Assembly (NCBI GenBank): GCA_029931535.1
Contig: JAQPZY010001695.1
Coordinates: forward strand, 4,592,501-4,656,500
Reading direction: 5' to 3'
Length of the DNA stretch: 64,000 nt
From: Margaritifera margaritifera
Taxonomy: Eukaryota > Mollusca > Bivalvia > Unionida > Margaritiferidae
A model generated the notes under the pieces. The model searched no databases, was not told the DNA's origin, and saw only the letters and a program-made list of their open reading frames with translations. Positions 34,841 through 47,300 of this stretch are shown in pieces (the stretch's first letter is position 1; each line of letters opens with the position of its first letter). The translations under genes and the position numbers were made by a program.

Positions 34841-35289
34841 AACCATTCAACCATTTATGGAACGTGTCCTATTAAACTGTATTGATGTTAATTGTACTTA
34901 GTCATAAGGCATGTCCATGTAAAAGTTGGAATCTCTTCACAACCAACATAATGTACAGAAAGAAACTTGTATATATGTTGATATGAAATTCTGTTACCTA
35001 CTCGAGTCCAAAGTTTTAAGTTTCTATTGAATCGGTCTATCATGACAAGTACTGTAATATACAACACTGTATCAACATCACTTTCCAAGTTGAACACTAC
35101 TTGATTATGTCATCAAGTGCACAGTCACATTAGTAAAAATATTCCTCTGTCAATGAAGCCACATAAAAATGGAATTCACATCAGAACATACAGTAAATGC
35201 TGAACTAAACTGAGGTATATATGAGATCATTTTGAACTGATTAGCGCATCGTGTGACGAAGTCCTTTTGCTTAATAATTACATCCACTG

Positions 35290-35314
35290 TCATACTGAAG
35301 TTTCATGGCTGCAT
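35290..35314 (-). CDS. CELSR: CELSR exon 15: 25-bp last coding exon, PDZ ligand
   Basis: The acceptor tgcttttttcag is followed by one base completing a Val codon, then CSHETSV and TGA at 35292-35290. The phase fits exon 14 exactly. ETSV is a class I PDZ-binding C-terminus. The exon is too short to show up as an ORF; the call rests on phase, splice signals and the motif. Confidence 0.72.
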
Positions 35315-38300
35315 CTGAAAAAAGCATGACAAGAATCACATGCAACACAGAAACATGCAAAGCCTTCCAAATAAAATGAGTAAACAAAAAATTGGCACTT
35401 GCTGCCCCTGATCCAGCAAATGTAATGTAAAGGTCAGTCCCAGACATGTATACTTGGAGTTGCACATAATTACCCTAAAAGATGAAGACCTGGACCCCAA
35501 ACATATGAGCAAGAAACAAGTCTCCAGGTGGGAAAACATTTGATACCATGTGCAATACTTTGAGATTGGGCCCCTTACTAAAATATTAGCACAGATTTTT
35601 TTCTAGTTTAATTTTTAACAGACCTTCTAGTTGATATTTTGTAATTGTATCCAGTGAGTTAGTGGTCTGATATCTATTGTAATTGCATCCAGTGAGTTGG
35701 TGGTCTGATATCTTTTGGAGTTGCACCCAGTGAGTTAGTGGCCCAATACCTTTTGTAATTGCATCCTGTGAGTTAGTGGTCTGATATCTTTTGTAATTGC
35801 ATCCAGTGAGTTAGTGGTCTGATATCTTTTGTAATTGCATCCAGTGAGTTAGTGGTCTGATATCTTTTGGAGTTGCATCCAGTGAGTTAGTGGTCTGATA
35901 TCTTTTGGAGTTGCATCCAGTGAGTTAGTGGTCTGATATCTTTTGGAGTTGCACCCAGTGAGTTAGTGGTCTGATATCTTTTGGAGTTGCATCCAGTGAG
36001 TTAGTGGTCTGATATCTTTTGTAATTGCATCCAGTGAGTTAGTGGTCTGATATCTTTTGGAGTTGCATCCAGTGAGTTAGTGGTCTGATATCTTTTGGAG
36101 TTGCATCCAGTGAGTTAGTGGTCTGATATCTTTTGGAGTTGCACCCAGTGAGTTAGTGGTCTGATATCTTTTGGAGTTGCACCCAGTGAGTTAGTGGTCT
36201 GATATCTTTTGGAGTTGCACCTAGTGAGTTAGTGGTCTGATATCTTTTGGAGTTACACCCAGTGAGTTAGTGGTCTGATATCTTTTGGAGTTGCATCCAA
36301 TGAGTTAGTGGTCTGATATCTTTTGGAGTTGCACCCAGTGAGTTAGTGGCCCAATACCTTTTGTACTTGTATCCAGCAAGTTAGTGGCATGACACCTTTT
36401 GGATTTGCATCCAGTGAGTTAGTGGCCTGATACATTTTAGAGTTGCACCAAGAGTGTTAGTCGCCCAATACACTTTGTAGTTGCACACAGTGAGTTAGTT
36501 GCCCGATATCTTTTGTTGTTGCACCCAGTGAGTTATCTTTTGGAGTGTTCTCAGTAAACAAATTAAAGAACCTAAATTCTGTTTTAAAAATTCTAAAAAA
36601 GCTGGCCTGCATGCCCCTGAGCTATATTCAAAATCCAAAAATGGTGAGATACATGTAATATGATATGAAAATAAAAGGAGGGTAAAAAAAACTTCATGCA
36701 AGGCAATTTTTCATTTTTTGGGGTGGGGGATGGTTGTCTTTGGTTCCACTGTCAATGTACTGATCAGCAAAACTTGAACAATATCCAAGTTTTATTGTCT
36801 GGAACTGACCTATTCATGAACATGCAAACAACACAGCCTTCCCATGTGAAATATTAATACAAATTTATTCAAATACACTATCAGCAGGCATCATTTCATG
36901 CAAACAAAATTGTAATTACAATAATTACTGCAAAACCCATTTATAACACACTATGATATAGACAATTTCTGGATATAAAAAAATTGCTGATACCAGTATG
37001 AAATACAATTGTTCTTCTTGTGTTTTTGACAATACTTTTAACAAATTTCTATGGTCACCAAGAATTCATTATAAGTGGGTTCCAATGCATATATATATGT
37101 GAATTTATAAAGGCTCACAGTACTGGGTTATAATGAACAATGCAAGTCTTTCAACTATCAAACTGCAAATTGATAATAACTGCCATCAAAATCACCCACT
37201 GTAATTGAAATGGAACTCGTCAATCCTTTTGTTTGTCACTAGAGGGCATGAGTGTACAATAAGATTTTTAACTAGTTATCTGTTTCAGAAAAATTTGCTC
37301 TTAACAAAAACTTCTGGAACAGCAAACCAAAAGACCCCCAGTTCACACATGCCATCTGGCCCACAGTACACAAGCCATATGACCCATAGTACACATGTGC
37401 CATCTGGACATAGTACATATATGCCATCTGGCTCATAGTACACATATTCCATCTGGACCACAGTACACATATGCCATGTGGAGCACTTTACATACATGCC
37501 ATTTGGCCCATAGTACACATGCTATCTGGTCAACAGTACACGTGCCATTTAGACATAGTACATATATGAAATCTGGATCTCAGTACACATATGCCATCTG
37601 AAGTAGTAATGTGGGGGTGTATTCTACTGCTTTTACATCACATGAATCATCTTTTAAAATGAAATTCTAAATACTTTTCCATTTAAAACAAGAGTCCCTC
37701 AAAGGGACTGATGCTCTACTGGCTGAAAAGAATTTCAAGGAATTCAAGATAAGACCATTTCTTCCTCTTAATTGTGGAGTGTTGAAACCATTTTTGATAT
37801 TCTTCAACGATAATAAGATTTTCAAATTAGCTGCTGTGGTGAATATACTGGATGTCAGCCTGGCACCATTTTCATTTAGGACCAACAAGGCATCATAAGA
37901 AGTCTTCTGGTGGAATGCATATGCTGATACGACTTTCTGTATCGAAGAAGCAACAATAACAAGATTTTCAAGATGGATGCCATGGTGGCCATATTCAATA
38001 TCAGATTGGCACCATTTCTATTTAGTACAAACTAAACATAATAAGTCTTTTGGTGAAAGCACAATGTTGATATGACCAGCCATCTTGGGGAAGTCGTGAT
38101 AAAAAGATTTTCAAGATGGCCATTGTGTCAATAATATTAGAAGTCAGATCTACACCATTTTCATTTACGGCCAACTAGACATCATAAGAAGTCTTTCAGT
38201 TAAACATCATGCTGATATGACCACATTCAAAAGAAAAATTTATAACAAGATTTTCAAGATGGTCACTGAGGCAGGCATATTGAAAGTCTGAATGACACTG

Positions 38301-41300
38301 TTAGGACCAACTAGATATCATAAGAAGTTGTTTAGTGAAAACCCCATGTTGATACAACCTTCCATTCAGGAGTAGTGATAACAATAGTTTCAAGATGGCC
38401 ACTGTTGTGGCCATATTGGACATCAGATCAACACCATTTTCATTTAGAACCAACTAGACATCATTTCTGGTGAAAAGCCCCATGGCAATATTACTTTTCT
38501 TTCTGGAGGATTAGCAATAACAATATTTTCAAGATGGCCACAGTGGCAGCCATGTCGGACATAAGATCGGTACCAGCTTCATTAATGACCAACTAAGCAT
38601 CATAAGAAGTCTTCTGGTGAAAACCCCATGGCAATATTACTTTTCATTCAGGAGGATTAGCAATAACAAGATTTTCAAGATGGCCACTGTGGTATGCCAT
38701 ATTGGACATCAAATCAGCACGATTTTCATTTAGGACCAACTAGACATGATAAGAAGTCTTCTGGTGAAAACCCCATGGCAATATTACATTTAGTTCAGGA
38801 GATGTAGCGATAACAAGAATTTCAAGATGGCCACTGTGGTGGCCATATTGGACATCAGATCAACACCACTTTCATTTAGGACTAACCAGACCTTATCAGA
38901 AGTCTTTCAGTGAAAACCCCATGTTGATATGACCATCCATTCATCAGGAGTAGCGATAATAAGATTTTCAAGATGGCTGCTGTGGAGGCCATATTGGACA
39001 TCAGATTGGCACCATTTTTTTCATTTATGACCAACTAGACCATGGGATGAATGTGTATGTAATGTTTCATGTCAATTCTCCAAGTAGTTTCGGAGGAGTA
39101 GTGATGACAAACTGGTGCTAATGGACAGACTGACAACAGACGATAAACGATGGACGACAGACAACAGACCTTCCCATAAGCTCTTGTGGTCTATGACCAG
39201 TAGAGCTAAAAATGGATTAGGAATAGTATGTTCATATAAAATGCTAGGATTTTTTTTAAATTTTGAATATTGTATTCATCAAATTACAGCTAAATTGTCA
39301 GACTACTACTAAGGATAAACTGCACATGTAAACCTTTTGCTTTTGTAGCTTTGTAATGTGTGTATACAAGTCAAGGAGATGAGACAAAGTCTCAATGCAT
39401 TAAACAATTTCTCTTAATTTCAGTTCTAATTAAATTAATTAAATACTTACACAGCTACAAGATACTGCTTTCATTTATGCAGTAATGCTCTTGCCATAGG
39501 ACCAAGTGAAGAAGGGAAGCAGAAAAGATGAGATGAAAATAATGAAATTTATTATTTTACAAATGCAGCCAAGAAATATTATTACCCTCATGACTATTCC
39601 ACTTCTCAATCGACACTTACACTGAGTCTTCAGATGATATGCTGCCCCTATGTGTGAGGACTTGCACTTTCATGCGCTCTTGAGGGGGAGAAATTAACCC
39701 CTGGTTGTTGCTATTAACAGAGTCATTCCTTAGACTGTCTGTACGTTTTGGCGGCAGAATAAAATCTCGCCTGCCTACAGATATTAACAAGAGAACCATA
39801 ATTACAACACAGAACAAGCATCCATAATAAGAGCAAAAATGACAAGCATGCAAAAAAAAAAGAAAAAAAAAAAAATGGCTGTAGACTGAGTATGTGAAAA
39901 TCAATTAGAAAGAATTTAATAATTTTCTAATACAGTGAAACTTCTTTTAAACCAGCAACTGTTGGGACCAGGAAATATATCTTATTTAAAGAGGTGGCCA
40001 GTTGAGAAAGTACAGGTTGTTTATTATCATAGATAAATATTTTCTTTGGCGATCGTGAATCACAACATATATAACATCTAATTATCAATATAAGATGATA
40101 GCAGAATGAAACATGAAATTATATATTTATTAAACTCTTTGAAAATGAACATTTTCTTTTTGTGTTTTTATCCCCTCGAATGAAGTGAACAAGTCAGTTA
40201 AACCATGAATAAACCTACATGTACCATATCTAAGTAACTACTACACACACCATTTTTAAATGTCACTTTACAAAGAATTTTAGTCTACCCTGTGATAGCA
40301 ATTGCTAATCCTCTAGAGATGTGAAAGTTTTTTTCCCCCAAATAATATCTGATGGACATTTTAATTTATTTGTGGTCAATAGCATTGTCCACCATAAGTG
40401 TTTTAAACACATTTCTCCACATCTAAACAATGTTCAGTGAACATATAAAAGAAAGACAGAAAGAAAAAACATTGTTTTGGTTCATTCTGATAATTCAGTC
40501 TATCCTACAATAAATGTGTACAATGATACAAGCAATATTTTGCAAACATGGACTAACATTTTTTAATTTATGTGTGCAATAGTATCATGATAATACTGTA
40601 TCTAAGACAATTATCACAATACAAAAATGGCTGGTCTATAAGAGAAGTTTGAATTATATTAGAATGGCTCAATTAATGCTCGAATATATGGCCAGTCTGG
40701 GAAGTATGTCTGGGCTATACATATCTTGTTCTTGAAAGGAATGAGACTATTATGGCCAAATTGCCACATTGCTTATTTATAAGGAATTCCTTTAATATTT
40801 TTTGGGGTGGGAGGATTTACCTCCCTTGCAAACTCTTCTTGCAAAAGAGACAGAATTGTATTTAAAAACAGACTGCTGTCAATATTTTCATTTTATTGCT
40901 ATGCAAGAAACTTTACAAATAAATATTTCAAATTGTGCATCTACTACTGTTGCGATGCTGTCTGTTGCCAGGATCTCCTGCACCTATTTATGGCTTGATT
41001 ATTACATAATAATACAACTGTGATGTAAACTAAAGAAAATAATGAAAATATCATTAGCATACATCATATCAGAGCAACAGATACACAGGTATGTGACAGA
41101 TGTACTGGACCTGCACATCTGTCCAGATACAGACAAGAGGGTGCCAGTTTACTGAATGAAGTTGCACTGTATTACCTTTGATATTCAAAATTATTACACG
41201 ATTCCTGTGAAAGATGGATTTTCATTGGATGATACATCATGTGATATTTCTCAATGTCACATGACCAATCTTCATGTTGGATGATCATGATGTCACTGAC

Positions 41301-44300
41301 TTTTACATGCTATCTATCTTAGCATCATGCAGTTGCATTGGCATTTGTACAATTCTAAAGCAAATTAAATCGCTTTTTTTTTTTTCTTAAATCAGATAAT
41401 AAAACAATTATAGACCTTTGTTTCGATGAATATCTAGTTTTATGAACCTGTAAACCTATCATATTGACCTCCACTTTGTGTCCATCAGTATGAGGTTTAT
41501 TGGTTCAAAAAAACTTCACATTCCCCTCAACACAGGTCTATAATTGTAAATTATCAACCAGCCAAAAAAAATGATCTGAATGAATTCATAAAAGCACGCA
41601 AATGCTTTACCTAATGTGATAATTTGCTATTTAAATTAAAAATGAACAAGATGACAAAAAAGGTGGGGAAAAAATACATAATGCAGCACACATGCATAGC
41701 CAACAAAGGGATACCTCCCATGCTACATACGTATGCATTACAGTTAGAGAACTGCTTAACAGACAACTCGTATGAAATGAATGCATACAAATGAGCACAT
41801 TTATGGAGCCCTACTTCTCTGAATTTCTGAAAAATATCATAATTTTTAAATGGCAAGGATCAAGTACAGCAGACATGATTATCATCAATTTTAAATTTCC
41901 ATTGTCCTGTCTTGGATTTGCATGTTTTCAAATACTGTAGTATCATTTATTTTTGTTGGTCTCAATTTTCGTGGTTTTGAAAAAAAAAGACCTTTTCTTG
42001 GGTACTTAAATTCGTGGTTTTTCCTGTCAAAGTTTGCATATTTTGTAGGTATTTAATTTCATGGATTAACCTTTACAAATACCTCAAATAAAGAATGCAA
42101 GAGAACAAAACTATGAGGACAACAAACGATGGTCACTTCAGCGGTTAAAACAGTACTACCAGCTGTGTGAGCACAGATCAAACACCTGTCAAGATAAATC
42201 ACTTACACTCAACATCAAAGGGGGCCCGACCCAGCCAACAACATTAAGCTTTTAATTGGTTATTAAAGTACATGTGTACAATCTCTTCCTTAAAACACTG
42301 TCCACAAAGTTGCATCATCAATTACTTTCTGATGACCATGGCATTAACACAAGTGGCTTAAGAGTGGTAAAAATCAACTTAGATCCCCGTCGGTTTGAAT
42401 GTCATCATTCCACATGTGAACCAAACATGTCACCAGCTGCCCCTTGCTCAATGCAATTAGCAAGCAGTGTCAACAATTGTGAAAGATTGGACCCAATTAT
42501 CCATGGCTTAGAGAATACTGGACTTGTTTAATTCAACAATTTCAGGATTATTTACCTGACAAACATTTGTGGGTACCAGCCGACTTGGTTGACGCGATGT
42601 TGATTCAGTGAAGTGTGAGCTTCAATACTCAGAGGTAATTAGTGTATATACATTGTTTCATCAGTAATTAGTGTATATACATTGTTTCATCAGTAATTAG
42701 TGTATATACATTGTTTCATCAGTAATTAGTGTATATACATTGTTTCATCAGTAATTGTGCTTCAAGCAATAGTTTTAGTATTTTACAGTCATGTTGTTCA
42801 TGGGATTAAGCATGCATGGATAAAATAAGAAATGCTTTCACAAGGAATTAAATTTTTCATCAACAGTTTCACCTGAATTGAAGATTCAATTTGAATAAAT
42901 ATTAAATCTAATTTTCATTTATAGTATAATTTCCTATTCTTTCTTTTATTTTCAGTAATAACAGTGTTTGAAAACCCTATGCTTTTTCTCATTTCTCTCT
43001 ATCTTTACTTATCTCACAACATATCGATTTAAGGTAGCGAGTGGAAATTACGGCTACTGGCTACCATATAGATACATGTGAATTGAAACAATATAAAATG
43101 CTTTTTAATTCTTTTTTTAAAAGGGTGAAAATATAACAGACACATGTAAAAGCTAATATTTTAAACCAGATTACAGAAATAAATTTGATTTATCAAATAG
43201 CTTTGTTGGTCTCTAGGAATGAAACACAGAAAAAAAGGGGGGAAGGGGGGCTTCTTTATCATATGTGGCTAATTTTTTGTTGGGTCTTTAAATTCATGGT
43301 TCAGGGCAACAACGTAATCCACAAAAATTGGTACCCCACGAAAATTAATGATACTACAGTACATAGTGATCTTCCACCCACTGCAGGCTCGGGTATGCAA
43401 AATAGGCTACATGTGACCTTCTAGATGTTGCAAAAGCCACAGTGGCTCAGTGGTTAGCATGCCAGACTTGTGACCTAAAGGGTGTAGGTTCAAATCCGAA
43501 CATCGGATCAGCCCTGTTGGCTACCATGCTGTTTCCTTGGGCAAGGCAATTTTTACTTCAATTGCCTTGGTACTCAATAACCTATTTGTGTTGCTGTGCC
43601 AAAAAACATCAAACCCAGCATAGTAATTTTTCATACTTTTGTATTTTCTTCCAGTGGGTTATAAGTGGATATGACTGTGCATGTGCCCTGCATTTAAGCA
43701 GACTTTTTAAAACAAATTATGGAAATAACAGAGAATGAGCATCCCAATAATTCTGTATTCCCCTCAAGAGACCAATCATAAAGGAAGTGCACTAGTGATT
43801 TGTTCTGGACAAAATCAACCAAGGTACAAAAACTGGATTTAAAGTTTTTAAAAAATTGATGACTGTAAAGCTAAGAAATGAGAATATATTGGAATTATTT
43901 TTAAAACTATGAAGGAATGCGATATTGGATTTTTTTTCAAAATAAATAAAGGAATGTGATATTGGAATTCTTTAACAAAAATAAAGGAATGTGACTATTA
44001 TTTACCAAGAAATTGGCCATGGCATGCATATCATGCCTGCACCCAAGCTCCGATAAAAAGAGAGTAAAAACACTAGGGTGCGGATAAACATATGGAAGGA
44101 TGGATGGACACAACATTTTGCCAAAGTGATCACTATGTGGAGCTTCTGCTAAGGCAGGCTCGACAATTATAGTTTTAGATGCCTGTAAAATAGATTCTGA
44201 AGAGGTATGCCTGAACATCACATTTTAAATAACTAGACCGAACAAATGTATGGCTATGGAGCAACATTCCAACAAAAAGACACTTCATTGAAAGATTTCT

Positions 44301-47300
44301 TTTGTAAACATATTTTGAACACCTTCTGTTAATTGATAACTAAATCTCCTCGACAAGTAGAAGTCATGTTGATCACTCCATCTATCTTCGATACTGGGCA
44401 AGATTTTAAAAATCGGACGAAACATCTCTTCACAAAGTTGAGCACATATGTAAGGTCACTTCAAGTCCATTTCTACATTGCATACCATTTTGTTCCATGA
44501 GAAAGATGATGTCATTCACCATGATGGGGTGGATCCTATATTTCACAAACACCCAATCCCAAATGGAGCAATTCCATTAATCAAGGCATTTTTAATAAGT
44601 AAGCAATGAAAAGCTTATGATCATGTTATCCTTGTATGATAGATGCTTTCTTAAGACCAATAGCGAGTTTAATCTCAAGTAGAAAGACTGAAACAACTTT
44701 ATTTCACTCCAAATAAAAAAGGAATGTGTAATATCATAATGTAGCATAATACTAATGAATATATATGCCTGGACTTACATGTAATAATGAAATTGAAACA
44801 GACATGGAAAATTCCTTTCAACTGACTTTAACAGGAAAAACTGCTAAATTTGTACAATTGATGAAGATGAAAAACTAAATTACAGAAAATCACAGGGACT
44901 ATTCTAGAACCGAAAATTGGGGGGCATTGCTCCCGCCATTGGAAAAAAGGGGAGAATTTTCCAAATATAGGTGGGATTTCAAGAAGAAATAAAGGAAGGG
45001 TTTGAACATATAATGTGTGATTTTCTTGCCTTCTATAGATTTTTTTAAAACCAATTTTTAGAAATTAGCATAACGCCCGCAATCAAATGTCCAAGAATAG
45101 ACCCTACATCATTGTCAGTTAATTAATTGTTAAAGCAAAGTGGCTTTGCATACCTGATGAAGTTGTATAGCAAAGTATGGACAACATGAAGTTATTTTGC
45201 GGTGCTGAAAGTTAAGCTATAATAGTTCTTTACTGTATACTGATTGTCAACCGAACTGGCTGTGTGTAAGTGTAATCTAACCACTGAAACATTATTGTCT
45301 ACAGAACTGACTGTGTGTAATTGTCAACAGAACTGGCTGTGTGCAAGTGTAATCTAACCACTTAAACATTATTGTCAACAGAACTGGCTGTGTGTAATTG
45401 TCAACAGAACTGGCTGTGTGCAAGTGTAATCTAACCACTTAAACATTATTGTCATCAGAACTGGCTGTGTGTAATTGTCAACAGAACTGGCTGTGTGCAA
45501 GTGTAATCTAACCACTTAAACATTATTGTCAACAGAACTGGCTGTGTGTAATTGTCAACAGAACTGGCTGTGTGCAAGTGTAATCTAACCACTTAAACAT
45601 TATTGTCAACAGAACTGGCTGTGTGTAAATGTTATTGTCAATGTAACTGGCTGTGTGTTAAGCATAATCTAACCAATGAAGCATTATTGTCAACAGAACT
45701 GGTTGTGTGTATTTGTCAACAGAACTGGTTGTGTGTATTTGTCAACAGAACTGGCTATGTGTAAATGTAATCTAACCACTGAAACATTAAAGGAACATAT
45801 CATATGTGAATTTTTTTTATAATAAAGTCTGTTTCATACTATATAATACTAGAAAAACTATTCATTAGTTTTTCAATACTATCTTTTCATGACATGCGTG
45901 TAGCCACCTAATGATCCAAAGGATAGTGTACCTATGTACTCTGGTGTCTGTAATGTGACATCAGGCTGAATACTAGACAATGTGTTTGGAACACTGGAAA
46001 TGGTGTTTTGATCAGAAACATGGAACTCCGAATCACTAGTTTGGAAACTGTTGTTAAACTGGGGATCTCCTGGCCAATGTCCCAGATTATTCTGACCAGG
46101 TATATTGTTGACTGAAGGTTGCTGTGGCAAAGCTGCAAAAATAAACAATAAGACCATGTAACACTAAGTTTCCCTAACAAATCAGACTATTGTGTTATGT
46201 TATACAACTTTCAACAACTTTTGCCAAAAAACATACTGGCAAAGCTAAAGCTGATTACACTTTATTACTACTGTCCCTTCTAGTAAGATGATACTGTACA
46301 GACTCAGGTACAAGTTGATCCATGTAAGTCAGCCCCTTTGTTTAAATATGCAACAATGGTGATATTTCTACCACCCTTTTATAAGTCGGGGTGAATGGTA
46401 CCATGAAATTTGCCAGAAAAATAGGTATCCATATTAACATCATTGACATAGCAAGTTAACTACAATATACATTAGCTTAAAAGTTTAAAATTTTGTCCCG
46501 ATATCTGGCCTTGATTCTGGCTAGTAACAGCACATTACATTATATGCTCTCGTCAATTACTAAATTCATTTGTGTACAAAATAGCGATGTTTTGCTATTT
46601 TTGGTAAGTTTGTTTTGTAAGTCTAAGATTTTTAGTATGTCTTCCTGACAAGTCAAATCCTCTGCATCATTTGACTTTTTTTTAAAAAAAACTAGATTTA
46701 CACATGAGTATAGATGGTACCCATGTCTTTCTATTTGCTAATGCAGGCGAGACAAAAACACTTTTTAGTTGTACAGTGAAACCCACTTTTATTACATACC
46801 CCATCTTTGATCTTGCATGGTTGAGTGGCATTCAATACAGTTGTTATTACATACCCTGTCTTTGATCTTACATGGTTGAGTGGCATTCAATACAGTTGTT
46901 ATTACATACCCCGTCTTTGATCTTACATGGTTGAGTGGCATTCAATACAGTTGTTATTACATACCCCGTCTTTGATCTTACATGGTTGAGTGGCATTCAA
47001 TACAGTTATTACATACCCTGTCTTTGATCTTACATGGTTGAGTGGCACTCAATACAGTTATTACATACCCTGTCTTTGATCTTACATGGTTGAGTGGCAT
47101 TCAATACAGTTGTTATTACATACCCCGTCTTTGATCTTACATGGTTGAGTGGTATTCAATACAGTTATTACATACCGTCTTTGATCTTACATGGTTGAGT
47201 GGGATTCAATACAGTTGTTATTACATACCCTGTCTTTGATCTTACATGGTTGAGTGGCATTCAATACAGTTGTTATTACATACCCTGTCTCTGATCTTAC

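Larger units (their letters stand above)
29560..35289 (-). other. Possible long CELSR 3' UTR
   Basis: This AT-rich stretch has no clear minisatellite, unlike its flanks. It holds one SINE (34.67 kb, opposite orientation), one MITE (31.64 kb) and a small 54-bp duplication near 33.5 kb. Several AATAAA signals occur on the - strand, including 29580-29575 near its distal end. Assignment to the CELSR transcript is inference. Confidence 0.4.

Noticed and set aside
35271..35465. 64-aa ORF ending DAAMKLQYDSGCNY on the - strand
   Set aside because: Its frame can also be entered at the 35314 acceptor from a phase 1 donor (exons 11-13), but exon 14's consensus donor fits the frame giving CSHETSV; the other frame is kept only as a remote alternative.
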